Shown here piece after piece: positions 17,525 to 26,720 of a stretch of 64,000 nt of DNA. Origin of the DNA: an uncultured Collinsella sp. Lineage in GTDB: Bacteria > Actinomycetota > Coriobacteriia > Coriobacteriales > Coriobacteriaceae. How positions within the stretch are numbered: the first letter of the stretch is position 1; each line of letters begins with the position of its first letter. The stretch spans positions 1 to 64,000 of the forward strand of contig UQID01000001.1 of assembly GCA_900541045.1 (NCBI GenBank). The letters run 5' to 3'. The notes under the pieces are model-generated. The model saw only the letters and a program-made list of their open reading frames with translations. It had not been told where the DNA came from and searched no databases. Both the position numbers and the translations under genes were made by a program.

Positions 17525-18496
17525 ATGAAGCTTTCTAAGATTGCGGCCCTGTTTATGGTGCCGGTATTGGCCTTGTGCCTTGTGGCATGTTCGGCGCCCG
17601 GTGGCAATGCGAGCGAATCTGCGAGCTCCGATCCTAAGATCGCAGAACTCACTGCGCAGAAGCCGGCCAATGCCGACGAGGCCGCCGAGCTGTATGCGAA
17701 GCTCATGCAAAAGGAGAACGAGATCTTTTCGAGTGATAACGCGCTGTGGGAAAAGGTATTCAATGCGGCAAATAAAGACTCGGCAATGATTGAGGACGGC
17801 AGCAATTACGGCGATTTCCTGCTCAAGACCATCGACGGCGCCAAGGATGAGTTCACGGCGGATGAGCTCAAGACGCTCAAGGCCGGTGCACAGCAGATTA
17901 AGGAGATCGAGGACAAGCTCGAGAGCCTGGAGAAGGAGTTCCCCGGCTGTGGAAGCACGCCGAGTGCAGGCGAGAGCGTCGACGCTTCGGCCGCTGGCAT
18001 GACGGCTGGTGCCAATGCTTCGAGCGAGGCGACGAAGTTCCCCAGCTTTACGGGCAAGGACCTGGATGGCAACGACGTGAGCAGCGACGAGCTGTTCTCT
18101 AAGAACAAAGTCACCGTCATGAACTTCTGGTTCACTACTTGCAAGCCGTGCGTGGGCGAGCTGGGCGATCTTGAGAAACTGAATCAGGAGCTGGCCAAGA
18201 AGGGCGGCCAGGTCGTGGGCGTCAATTCCTTTACGCTCGATGGCAACAAGGGCGAGATTGCAGATGCCAAGGACGTGCTGAGCAAGAAGGGCGTGACGTA
18301 TAAGAACGTCTGGTTCAAGTCGGATAGCGAGGCCGGTAAGTTTACGTCAAATTTGTTCTCGTTCCCGACGACGTATGTCATCGATCAGAATGGCAACATC
18401 GTAGGGGATCCAATCGTGGGAGCCATCAGCTCCGCTGAGCAGCGCGCTGCACTCAACAAACTTATCGACCAGGCGATTGCGAATAGCGAGCAGTAA
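17525..18496 (+). CDS. TlpA/ResA-like thioredoxin-fold lipoprotein
   Basis: 323 residues. ATG at 17525 sits 8 nt after GGAGG; an ATG at 17519 is too close. The lipoprotein signal ends LCLVACSAP (lipobox LVAC near residue 24). A charged helical region (~40-140) precedes a redoxin domain: NFWFTTCKPCVGELGDLE with the CxxC active site near residue 203, and cis-Pro in FSFPTTYVID. It probably reduces extracytoplasmic disulfides or sulfoxides using electrons from the upstream Fe-S protein. It is last in the operon, followed by a terminator. Confidence 0.9.
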   Translation: MKLSKIAALFMVPVLALCLVACSAPGGNASESASSDPKIAELTAQKPANADEAAELYAKLMQKENEIFSSDNALWEKVFNAANKDSAMIEDGSNYGDFLLKTIDGAKDEFTADELKTLKAGAQQIKEIEDKLESLEKEFPGCGSTPSAGESVDASAAGMTAGANASSEATKFPSFTGKDLDGNDVSSDELFSKNKVTVMNFWFTTCKPCVGELGDLEKLNQELAKKGGQVVGVNSFTLDGNKGEIADAKDVLSKKGVTYKNVWFKSDSEAGKFTSNLFSFPTTYVIDQNGNIVGDPIVGAISSAEQRAALNKLIDQAIANSEQ

Positions 18497-18575
18497 AAAA
18501 CACGTAAAGCATCGCGAGAATCGTGCGCCGCTGTGCGGAGTAGTCCGCTGCCTTTCAAGATAATCTCCACCATTT

Positions 18576-18603
18576 AGAGGTCCCGCTCGGGACCTCTTCT
18601 TTT
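18576..18603 (+). terminator. Rho-independent terminator of the redox operon
   Basis: A 9-bp stem (AGAGGTCCC / GGGACCTCT) with loop GCTC is followed by TCTTTT. Confidence 0.85.
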
Positions 18604-18750
18604 GGGCGCCGTCCCGTTCGTTTTTTAGCGCGGTTCGTTACATTCCTCACTGGCTCCGGCAAAAAATGGGGATAGAGTAGGACAAACGCGCCGAATACGA
18701 ATGGCGGGGGAGAGCGGGCAAGTGCGCCCGCGTGGGAGAGGTTGCCGTCC

Positions 18751-21700
18751 ATGTTGGAGCTCAAAGGTATTTGCAAAAGGTACGTTACGCAGTCGTTTAC
18801 GCAGGTGGCGCTCGACAGCGTAAGCCTGTCTTTTCGCGATAACGAGTTCGTGGCCATTCTGGGTCCCTCGGGCTCGGGCAAAACTACAATGCTCAACGTT
18901 ATCGGTGGGCTCGATCATTTCGATTCCGGCGACCTGCTGATCGACGGTATTTCGACTAAGGATTTTCACGATCGCGATTGGGATGCCTATCGCAACAACC
19001 GCATCGGCTTTGTGTTCCAAAGCTATAACCTCATTCCGCATCAGACCATTTTGGAAAACGTGGAGCTGGCGCTCACGCTCACGGGCGTGGGGCATGCCGA
19101 GCGCCGCCAGCGTGCGCGCGAGGCGTTGGAGAAAGTCGGCCTGGGCGAGCACGTTAACAAGCGCCCGAGCCAGCTATCGGGCGGGCAGATGCAGCGCGTG
19201 GCCATCGCCCGCGCCCTAATCAACGATCCCGAGATTGTGCTGGCAGACGAGCCGACCGGCGCTTTGGACTCAACGACATCCGTACAGGTCATGGATCTGC
19301 TCAAGGACGTGGCGCGCGACCGCCTGGTCATCATGGTCACGCATAATCCTGAGCTGGCGTACCGGTACGCCACGCGCATCGTCAACCTGGCGGACGGCAA
19401 GATCACCGACGATTCCGACCCCTTTGATGTTGCCAAGGCCGCGTGTCGCGAGGCTAAGCCTACGCGCAAAACCTCGATGAGCTTTGTGACGGCGCTGGGG
19501 CTTTCTGCTCGAAACCTCATGACCAAGAAGGGCCGTACGGCCATGACGGCCTTTGCGGGCTCGATTGGCATTATCGGTATCGCGGCGATTCTGGCGCTGT
19601 CCAACGGCGTAAACGGCTACATCAAAAAGGTCGAGGAGGATACGCTCTCGAGCTACCCGCTCACCATTTCCAAGCAGGATTACGACCTGTCGTCCATGAT
19701 GGGCGGACAGGGGGCCGCGGATGATGACTCGCCTGAAAACGTGGATTCGTCCGACAACAGTGCCGGCGGCAAGGCTCAGGGAACCGATAAAATTCCCGTG
19801 GTCACGGCCGTAAAGGATATGTTTGCGAGCGTTAAGTCTAACGACATGACGAGCTTTAAGGCATGGCTTGACGACGGTGGCGACGGTATTGACAAAGAAG
19901 TCAATGCTATCCAGTACGGCTACGGTGTATCGCCGGTTGTCTATCGTGCCGGCAAGGGCGATGAGAAGCCTGTCCGGCTGGTGCCCAACGCCATGACCGA
20001 GGCCATGAGCGGAGGCGCGAGCTCGGCGGCAACGGTGAGCATGGAATCCATGGGAACCTCGGTCTTTAACGAGATGATTGACGACCAGCGCCTGCTCGAC
20101 AGCCAGTACGATGTCGTCGCCGGTCATTGGCCCACGTCTGCCAACGAAGCCGTGATGGTGCTTTCGAGCCGCGGTACGGTGGGCGACTATACGCTCTACA
20201 GCATCGGCGCGCTGGATATCGATGAGCTCAACGACCTGGTTAACAGTGCTATGACAGCCGACGGCAAGATTGAGACGCCCGAGACCGGCACCGACTTTAC
20301 CTACGATGATGCGTTGTCCACGACGTTCAAGGTGCTGTCGCCGGCCGATGCCTATCGCAAAAACGAAGAGACCGGCATGTGGACCGACATGTCTGACGAC
20401 GCCGACTTTATGGCTGCCAAGGTTGCCGACGGTATTGACGTGCACATTGTGGGCGTGGTACGACCCAACGAGACGGCCAATGCGAGTGCATTGTCTCCGG
20501 GCATTGCCTATACGCATGCACTGACTCGTCAGCTTATGGAGCGCGCCGCCGATTCGCAGATTGTGCGGGAGCAACTCGCCCACCCCGAGACGGATGTCTT
20601 TACGGGCAAAACCTTCGACGAACTGCAAGGCGAGGCCAAGCAGGGCGTGGATCTGGGCAGCATGTTCAGTGTGGACGAGGCGGCGCTGAAGAGTGCGTTT
20701 TCGTTCGATACATCTGCACTCTCGGGTGCAGCCAGCGGTATGGACCTTTCTGGTATCGATTTGTCCGGGCTGGACATTGACCTTTCGGACGTTGGGAGGG
20801 ACATCGACTTCAGCGACATCATGGCCAAAGCGCCGGCCCCGGATTTCTCGGGCATCTTTGACGGTCTGGAACTCACGCCCGAGCAAATGCAGCAGGTGGG
20901 AACGCTTGCCAACCAGCTGTTTGAGGGCTTTTTGCAGTCTGATCAGTTTAGGGCACTGTCGCCCGAAGATCTTAAAGACGTGTCAAAGCTCGCTGCCGCA
21001 TTCTCGACGTATCTTGAGAATGATGCCGCAGCCCAGCAAATCCTGGCCCAGCTCAAGGCGCTCGGCGGCGATGCCCTGGCCGAGCGCCTGCAACAGGCGA
21101 TGACCGACTATGTGCAAAAGCAGCTGGCTCCGTATCTGCAGCAGGCTATGGATCAGGTGATGAAGTCGATCAGCAATCAGATTGCGGCGACGGTGTCAGC
21201 TCAGCTCAAGACAGGCGCGGCAAGGCTCATGGGCCAGGTGGCGACGCAGATGTCTTCGAGTTTTGCCAACCTGGCGAGCGCCATGCACGTGGATGCGAGT
21301 GCCTTTGCTCGTGCCATTCATTTCAACATAGACGCCGAGGACCTGAGCTCGCTCATGATGAGCTATGCGAAGGCGTCGAAGCTCACCTACGACAACAATC
21401 TGACCACGTTGGGCTATGCGGACGAGGCAGACCCCATCTCGGTCAAGATTTTCCCGCGCGACTTTGAGGCCAAGGAGCGCGTGCTCGATCACATCGACGC
21501 GTACAACAAGCAGGTCAAAGCCTCTGGCCACGATGAACAGGCAATCTCATACACCGACTACATGGGCATCATCATGGGCTCGGTGACCGACATCGTGAAC
21601 ACCATCAGCTTGGTGCTCATCGCATTCGTGAGTATCAGCCTGGTGGTGAGCTCCATCATGATCGGCATCATCACCTACATCAGCGTATTGGAGCGCAAGA

Positions 21701-22005
21701 AGGAGATCGGCATCCTACGCGCAATCGGTGCGTCGAAGCGCAACGTGGCCAACGTATTCAATGCCGAGACCTTTATCGAGGGCCTCATCGCCGGCGTCAT
21801 TGCCATTGTCGTCGTGGTGCTCGTGAGCTTCCCCGTTAATGCCTGGGCGCTTGCGGCCAAGCAGGTTCCGAACTTGATGAGCCTGCCCGTTGAGGACGCG
21901 CTGGCGCTCATCGCGATCTCGGTGGTGCTGACGGTCGTCGCCGGCTTGCTACCGGCCCGCAGCGCGTCTAAGAAAGATCCCGTGGAGGCCCTACGCTCCG
22001 AATAA
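18751..22005 (+). CDS. Fused ABC ATPase / FtsX-type permease (MacB-like)
   Basis: 1084 residues; ATG at 18751 lies 10 nt after GGGAGAGG. The ATPase domain occupies ~1-225: GPSGSGKTT (Walker A, ~38), LSGGQMQRVAIARAL (signature), ILADEP-type Walker B (IVLADEPTGALD). TM1 is near 265-290, and the last ~140 residues hold three membrane helices with the FtsX core (ERKKEIGILRAIGASKRNV). Between them lies an unusually long outside region of over 600 residues with a Gly/Ser/Asp-rich stretch (DLSGIDLSGLDIDLSDV) and long Gln/Ala helices. MacB-type pumps are mechanotransmitters acting on envelope substrates; the substrate here is unknown. No accessory gene is adjacent. Confidence 0.88.
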   Translation: MLELKGICKRYVTQSFTQVALDSVSLSFRDNEFVAILGPSGSGKTTMLNVIGGLDHFDSGDLLIDGISTKDFHDRDWDAYRNNRIGFVFQSYNLIPHQTILENVELALTLTGVGHAERRQRAREALEKVGLGEHVNKRPSQLSGGQMQRVAIARALINDPEIVLADEPTGALDSTTSVQVMDLLKDVARDRLVIMVTHNPELAYRYATRIVNLADGKITDDSDPFDVAKAACREAKPTRKTSMSFVTALGLSARNLMTKKGRTAMTAFAGSIGIIGIAAILALSNGVNGYIKKVEEDTLSSYPLTISKQDYDLSSMMGGQGAADDDSPENVDSSDNSAGGKAQGTDKIPVVTAVKDMFASVKSNDMTSFKAWLDDGGDGIDKEVNAIQYGYGVSPVVYRAGKGDEKPVRLVPNAMTEAMSGGASSAATVSMESMGTSVFNEMIDDQRLLDSQYDVVAGHWPTSANEAVMVLSSRGTVGDYTLYSIGALDIDELNDLVNSAMTADGKIETPETGTDFTYDDALSTTFKVLSPADAYRKNEETGMWTDMSDDADFMAAKVADGIDVHIVGVVRPNETANASALSPGIAYTHALTRQLMERAADSQIVREQLAHPETDVFTGKTFDELQGEAKQGVDLGSMFSVDEAALKSAFSFDTSALSGAASGMDLSGIDLSGLDIDLSDVGRDIDFSDIMAKAPAPDFSGIFDGLELTPEQMQQVGTLANQLFEGFLQSDQFRALSPEDLKDVSKLAAAFSTYLENDAAAQQILAQLKALGGDALAERLQQAMTDYVQKQLAPYLQQAMDQVMKSISNQIAATVSAQLKTGAARLMGQVATQMSSSFANLASAMHVDASAFARAIHFNIDAEDLSSLMMSYAKASKLTYDNNLTTLGYADEADPISVKIFPRDFEAKERVLDHIDAYNKQVKASGHDEQAISYTDYMGIIMGSVTDIVNTISLVLIAFVSISLVVSSIMIGIITYISVLERKKEIGILRAIGASKRNVANVFNAETFIEGLIAGVIAIVVVVLVSFPVNAWALAAKQVPNLMSLPVEDALALIAISVVLTVVAGLLPARSASKKDPVEALRSE

Positions 22006-22036
22006 TGTGGCAAAGGGACAGTCCCCTTGCCACATT
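22004..22036. repeat. REP-like palindrome / bidirectional terminator
   Basis: AATGTGGCAAAGGGA pairs with TCCCCTTGCCACATT (one mismatch), with a 3-nt loop, right at the stop of the ABC gene and between convergent genes. It shares its core with the palindrome at 29860. Confidence 0.65.
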
Positions 22037-22063
22037 GGGGAAGGGACGGCCCCTCTCCTGCGC

Positions 22064-23197
22064 CTAGCTCGTTTTGCCCATCAATGTGATACGGATGCTT
22101 GGATGGGTGTACTCGTCAAACTCGTCCTCGGGATCCGTGTCAAACGAGCAATACGCTCTGATGGGGTCGTCGCTCGTCCTGATGGAGATTCTCTCGTAGA
22201 GCGAACCGTTCAAAAAAGCCTGCCTAAACTCTTCGGGGAGCTTTTGCGGTGCTAGGAGCTCGGGACTCACGGTCTTGACGTCTGTGGTTTGGACGACAGA
22301 GGAAAGCTCGTCAAAGTCGAGCTCGATGCGGGTGAGGTTGTCCTCAAGGCTCGCATCGGGGTCGATTTCTGCTATGTAACTCACTTCCTTGAGCGTTCCC
22401 TTGTTGTCGAAATCCAGGTACGTATAGGTCTTCTGGGTATCGGAGTCGCTGTCGTGCAAGTAGCCGCGGACGTGATAGCCGTAATCTTGATATCGCTCGT
22501 AAGGGTCATCGGCAGACACGTACTCGCATGCGGGCTCTAACGTCTTGCGGGCGATGGCGATCTGCTCGGCCGCGGCCGCGGCGTTCTCCTGCATCTCGGT
22601 GTTTCCCTGCGCCAGCTGCGGGATATAGGCACCGCATACGATTGCGAGGGGCAGCGCCACAAGCGCGATGATCCACTTTTTTGCACGGGGGATAGGCAAG
22701 CCACAGGCCTCCGCCATGGCCTTTGCGTTGGCGAAGCTCTCGGTAAGCACGTCTGCCGCGGTGGCAACGGCGCCTACGGCAGCGGCGACTTCTGCCGCAC
22801 CGCCTAGATTGCGTGCGGTCTCGTTGTCGCTGTTCTTGAGTAAGCGTGCGGCGGCCTGCGTACCGACAACGCCTGCGATTTGTGCCGAGCGGTCTTTCTC
22901 GGTCTGTTCGACGACGAGTCGGCGCTGCATTTCCTTCCATTGCTTGCCGCGCATACCAAAGCGTGGCGCGAGCGTACAGTAGCAGAATATGACGAGCTCG
23001 ATGGCGGTGAGCACCAGAGCGGTCATCATACCCGTCTCTTGGAAGCCTTCGTGATGAAAGACGATGTCGTCAATCATTTCGAAGGGAATGATCAAAAATG
23101 GCAGCACGAATGCCATGGCAAGCGCCGCACCGGCAATCTTGGGGTAGATGCAGTATCGCTGGATGCGCTTGCGTTCTTGTTCGGAAAGTGTAGCCAT
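22064..23197 (-). CDS. Membrane protein of unknown function
   Basis: 377 residues from ATG at 23197 (AAGGA upstream; the frame runs 30 codons further without support). Two N-terminal membrane helices (~18-40 and 55-75), a cytoplasmic Ala-rich helical region (GGAAEVAAAVGAVATAADVL), a third helix (WIIALVALPLAIVCGAYI, ~195), then an extracytoplasmic domain with many Asp/Tyr (YERYQDYGYHVRGYLHDSD) ending ITLMGKTS. No family recognised. It is transcribed convergently with the ABC gene. Confidence 0.7.
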   Translation of the reverse strand: MATLSEQERKRIQRYCIYPKIAGAALAMAFVLPFLIIPFEMIDDIVFHHEGFQETGMMTALVLTAIELVIFCYCTLAPRFGMRGKQWKEMQRRLVVEQTEKDRSAQIAGVVGTQAAARLLKNSDNETARNLGGAAEVAAAVGAVATAADVLTESFANAKAMAEACGLPIPRAKKWIIALVALPLAIVCGAYIPQLAQGNTEMQENAAAAAEQIAIARKTLEPACEYVSADDPYERYQDYGYHVRGYLHDSDSDTQKTYTYLDFDNKGTLKEVSYIAEIDPDASLEDNLTRIELDFDELSSVVQTTDVKTVSPELLAPQKLPEEFRQAFLNGSLYERISIRTSDDPIRAYCSFDTDPEDEFDEYTHPSIRITLMGKTS

Positions 23198-23285
23198 AGC
23201 CGGTCCTTGGTGTCGTGGCGGTCGTTGCGGCGCGCGGCATATGTGACTCAGTATAGAGAATCCCGCCATCGATGAGTGCTCGATC

Positions 23286-23322
23286 ATGCGGCAAAAGTGC
23301 TACGGCGGCTCGCTTGCCGCAT
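23286..23322. repeat. Degenerate REP-like inverted repeat
   Basis: ATGCGGCAA / TTGCCGCAT around a 19-nt loop, followed by TGGGACCC. It resembles the AATGTGGCAAAGGGA family and lies just beside the 174-bp element. Confidence 0.4.
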
Positions 23323-23343
23323 TGGGACCCTTGCGAAATCGAT

Positions 23344-23517
23344 GTCTAATACTTTCCCGAGAAGTGAACGAGTGGAAACGGGCCCCCGAAGCATCGGCAC
23401 TTTTGGCGTGCAATTTCCTGCGGTTTTGTCAGTCGAATCCTGCGGTTTTGACGTCTAAAAATGTCAATGCTCCGGGGGTCCAGATACAGCCGTTCACTTC
23501 TCGGGAAAGTATTAGAC
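23344..23517. mobile_element. 174-bp terminal-inverted-repeat element (copy A)
   Basis: It is bounded by perfect 27-bp inverted repeats (positions 23344-23370 and 23491-23517, beginning GTCTAATACTTTCCCGAGAA). A further imperfect arm pairs ~23378-23404 with ~23457-23482. The centre has two direct copies of TCCTGCGGTTTTG-like sequence. No ORF of note. A related element lies at 45426-45609 in the opposite orientation. It could be a MITE or a large structured RNA hairpin. Confidence 0.65.
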
Positions 23518-23644
23518 CTCGAGATATAGAGGGCGTTAGACTGTCCCGTTGTCACGCGTAAAAGCAAGGAAGTCGCAAGGTCTGGGGCGGGGATGCTGGT
23601 ATACGCCTCGGATACAATCGAAGCCATGCTAGAAAGAGGCTTCG

Positions 23645-26089
23645 ATGATTAAAAAATCGTTCTTTAATCCGTTTTCGTCGCTGCTGCTTGCACTTGCTGG
23701 CTTGGCCTTTTTGGTCGACGTTGTACCGCAGGCGCAAGGTCAGACAGGCGCGTTTGCACCTGCCGTGCTGTTTTTGATGTGGCTGGTCGGCGGCCTGGTG
23801 CGCCTGTTCTACGAAAACGAAGCCAAGCGCAGCTTCGACCGGCACATGTTTAAGGCGAACCATGCGGCCGTTTGGAAACGTGTCGACGCTTGCTGGATCC
23901 AAGTCGATGCCGACCAGCTTGTGCCCGGCGATGTGATTCGCCTGTATGCCGGCATGCTCTGCCCGGTCGATGCGGTCCTCGCCAAGGGCGACCACATCCT
24001 TGTCTCCGAATCGTCGCTTACGGGCGAGAACGGTCAGACCGTCAAGCGAGAAGGGGAGGCCGTCCGTGCTGGAACGACCATAGTTGACGGAAAGGCCTCG
24101 GCAACCGTTCTCACTCGCGTTGCCGAGGAGCCGCCCACATCGCCGCGGCGCGCTCGGCTAGGCACGCAGTTTGGCGCTGGTGCCAGGAGCATCTGTGCCG
24201 CTCTGGTAAGGTGCATGCTCATCGTGCTGCCGTTTGTCATTATGATTCGAGGTTTTGTGCTGGGCGACTGGGCGCAGGCCCTGCTGTTTGCCCTGGGTAC
24301 GGCCGTTGGCCTGGTCCCCGAGATGCTGCCAGTCGTCACGAGCGTGTGCCTTTCGGGCGGCGCGCACCGCCTTAAGAACAAACAGGTCATTGTTAAAAAC
24401 GTTGACGCCATGGAATCACTGGGCTCCATGGACGTGGTGTGCGTGGACAAGACGGGCACGCTCACCGAGGACGCCGCAGTGCTCGAGTACTATACCGATA
24501 TCCTGGGCAACGAAAGCGAGCAAACGCTCAGCCTGGCGTATTTGGAGAGTACGAGCCAGGGGGCTGCCGCCAACCAGCTCAACCGGGCCATTGTCGACGC
24601 GTGCGCTGCGCCCGAGTTGCGTCTTGCCGCCAAAGACCTCGCAGGCGCATTTACCCTGCACGCATCTGATCCTTTCGACCACGTCACCAAGGCTTCGGGC
24701 GTTAAGCTCGATGCCACGCCTGGGGCGCTTGGCTGCCTGGGGCTGCAGGCTCGCCCTGGCAATCACCTAACCATCGTAAAGGGCGAGGTCGAAAGCGTGT
24801 GCGCTCGTTGTGCCTGGGCCAGCTTTAAAGGCGAACTCGTCCCCATGGACGCCGCGGGCCGCCAGAGCGCCTATGAGGTTGCCGAGGACATGCGTGCCGA
24901 CGGCATCAAGGTCCTCGCCGTTGCCTACAGCACAACGTCTTCGGACTGGGGTGACCTGGTGCTCTGCGGCTTTTTGGGCTTTTTCGATCGGCCCAAGGCA
25001 AGCGCTCGCGCCGCCGTGCGCGCGCTGTCCGACCTTTCCGTTGAGGTGCGCGTGCTTACCGGCGACTCGGCTTCGGTTGCCCGGTCAACCTGTTCGCGCC
25101 TGGGCATTCCTGCCGATAGCGTTATCACCGGCAGCATGCTCGATGCCATGGAGGAGTCCGAGGCGCTTGTTCGCGTGGGGCGTACTCGTGTGTTTGCCGA
25201 GCTCACGCCCGCGCAAAAGGCTCATGTTGTCAGTCTCATTCGACTCTCTGGCCATACGGTCGGCTATATCGGCGATGGTGTGAACGATGTGCCGGCGCTT
25301 ACGTCGGCAGATGTCGGCATCGTTGTGGACTCGGCGGCAGCGGAATCCAAAAAGGTTGCCGATCTGGTACTGCTCGAGCGCGACCTGGGCGTGGTCGCCG
25401 AGGGCGTCAGCGAAGGCAGGACTTCGTTCGCCAACGCTTCCAAGTGCATTCGCATCGCGTCGAGTTCCAACTTTGGCAATATCTGCTCGGTTGCCGCCTC
25501 GAGTATCTTCCTGCCGTTTTTGCCGGCAACCGCCGCTCAGCTGCTTTTGCTCAACCTGTGCTATGACGCCACCTGCCTGGCGCTCTCGTGGGATAACGTC
25601 GACGATGCGGAGATCGCCCGTCCCAAGGCATGGTCGGGCAAGGGCCTCGGCAGCTTTATGCTTCACTTTGGCTTCGCGAGTTCGGCGTTTGACATCATCA
25701 CGTTTGCCATTTTACTCCTGGGCGTTTGCCCCGCGGTGTGCGGTGGGTCCTTTGTCACGTTGAGTGCTGCGGGCCAGGCGGCCTTTATCGCGACCTTCCA
25801 GACCGGATGGTTACTGGAGTGCGCTTGGACCGAATCGCTCGTGCTCCTCGTCTTGCGAGCGCGGAACGTTCGCGACGGGGACCGGCCGTGTCGTCCGCTC
25901 GTGATAATGGTCGCCGCCATGCTTATCGCCTCGGCCCTTCTCGCGCTGAGTCCTGCCGCGCAACTGCTCGGCCTTGTCACGCTGCCCATGTGGTATCTGG
26001 GCATCGTTGCACTGCTGAGCGTGTTGTATCTTGTTGTTGTTTCGACGATCAAGCGGGTTTACCTGTCCCGCTCGAGCAGTCTGTTCTAG
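23645..26089 (+). CDS. MgtA-like P-type cation ATPase, short variant
   Basis: 814 residues. Phosphorylation motif CVDKTGTLTED with Asp near 268, the actuator loop reads LTGEN where most family members have TGES, hinge GDGVNDVPAL near 545, and the MgtA-type PEMLPVVTSVCLSGGAHRL before the DKTG site. About 100 residues shorter at the N-terminus than the MgtA at 26852, to which it is clearly related. It probably moves Mg2+ or another divalent ion inward; substrate not proven. It is followed after 9 nt by an orphan winged-helix gene in the same operon. Confidence 0.85.
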   Translation: MIKKSFFNPFSSLLLALAGLAFLVDVVPQAQGQTGAFAPAVLFLMWLVGGLVRLFYENEAKRSFDRHMFKANHAAVWKRVDACWIQVDADQLVPGDVIRLYAGMLCPVDAVLAKGDHILVSESSLTGENGQTVKREGEAVRAGTTIVDGKASATVLTRVAEEPPTSPRRARLGTQFGAGARSICAALVRCMLIVLPFVIMIRGFVLGDWAQALLFALGTAVGLVPEMLPVVTSVCLSGGAHRLKNKQVIVKNVDAMESLGSMDVVCVDKTGTLTEDAAVLEYYTDILGNESEQTLSLAYLESTSQGAAANQLNRAIVDACAAPELRLAAKDLAGAFTLHASDPFDHVTKASGVKLDATPGALGCLGLQARPGNHLTIVKGEVESVCARCAWASFKGELVPMDAAGRQSAYEVAEDMRADGIKVLAVAYSTTSSDWGDLVLCGFLGFFDRPKASARAAVRALSDLSVEVRVLTGDSASVARSTCSRLGIPADSVITGSMLDAMEESEALVRVGRTRVFAELTPAQKAHVVSLIRLSGHTVGYIGDGVNDVPALTSADVGIVVDSAAAESKKVADLVLLERDLGVVAEGVSEGRTSFANASKCIRIASSSNFGNICSVAASSIFLPFLPATAAQLLLLNLCYDATCLALSWDNVDDAEIARPKAWSGKGLGSFMLHFGFASSAFDIITFAILLLGVCPAVCGGSFVTLSAAGQAAFIATFQTGWLLECAWTESLVLLVLRARNVRDGDRPCRPLVIMVAAMLIASALLALSPAAQLLGLVTLPMWYLGIVALLSVLYLVVVSTIKRVYLSRSSSLF

Positions 26090-26098
26090 GGCGGTTCT

Positions 26099-26581
26099 AT
26101 GCGTACCAACAGAACCAACATAGCGATTACGCCGGCAGAGGCCGCCGAGCTCAGCAACGCGCTGTTCTCGTCCGGTAGCGCCGCCGCTCTCGAACTTGCA
26201 CCCGTGTTTGCCGATATCGCATCGGGCGGGCTGACCGCCATAGAACTGACAGTTGCCGGCTCGCAGACAAGTGCCGCTGCGGAGCCCATCGTTATCGGCG
26301 ATCTTTCCATCGATCTGGCTTCGCGCACCGTTAAAGGATCGGGCGCGCCCGTTTCGCTCACGCCCAAAGAATTCGATATCCTGGCCTTTTTGGCGAGCAA
26401 CCGGGGCACAGTCTTTAGCAAAGAGGAAATCTATCGCGCTGTATGGCAAGACGAATATCTGCTCGATGACAGTAACATCATGGCCTTTGTCCGCAAGATC
26501 CGAAAGAAGATTGAACCCGAGCCCGACAATCCCCGGTACCTGCTAACTGTTTGGGGTGTGGGCTATAAAATAGCCGAGTAA
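26099..26581 (+). CDS. Orphan OmpR-type winged-helix regulator without receiver
   Basis: 160 residues. The C-terminal ~95 residues are a Trans_reg_C domain (ISLTPKEFDIL-like PVSLTPKEFDILAFLASNRG, DDSNIMAFVRKIRKKIEPEP, LLTVWGVGYKIAE). The N-terminal ~60 residues (PAEAAELSNALFSSGSAAAL) do not look like a phosphorylatable receiver: no acidic pocket or conserved Lys is visible. It sits between two Mg2+-type P-ATPase genes, 9 nt after the first, so it is a candidate regulator of both. Confidence 0.8.
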   Translation: MRTNRTNIAITPAEAAELSNALFSSGSAAALELAPVFADIASGGLTAIELTVAGSQTSAAAEPIVIGDLSIDLASRTVKGSGAPVSLTPKEFDILAFLASNRGTVFSKEEIYRAVWQDEYLLDDSNIMAFVRKIRKKIEPEPDNPRYLLTVWGVGYKIAE

Positions 26582-26646
26582 CGCGTTGAATCGTCCGCTT
26601 CTATCGACCCCAAAAGCCACTCTGACAATCCTTGCCAAATCGCAAG

Positions 26647-26690
26647 AAAGCCGCAAGAAACCAGCCATGTGCCCGGTCTTGCGGCTTTTC
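26647..26690 (+). terminator. Hairpin terminator after the winged-helix gene
   Basis: A 12-bp perfect stem (AAAGCCGCAAGA / TCTTGCGGCTTT) with an 18-nt loop is followed by TTC TATTCT. It separates the first ATPase operon from mgtA. Confidence 0.7.
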
Positions 26691-26720
26691 TATTCTAAGG
26701 ACAGTCGCAGACGCGAAGGG

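Noticed and set aside
19270..20886. 538-codon ORF antisense to the ABC protein
   Set aside because: Shadow in GC-rich DNA.
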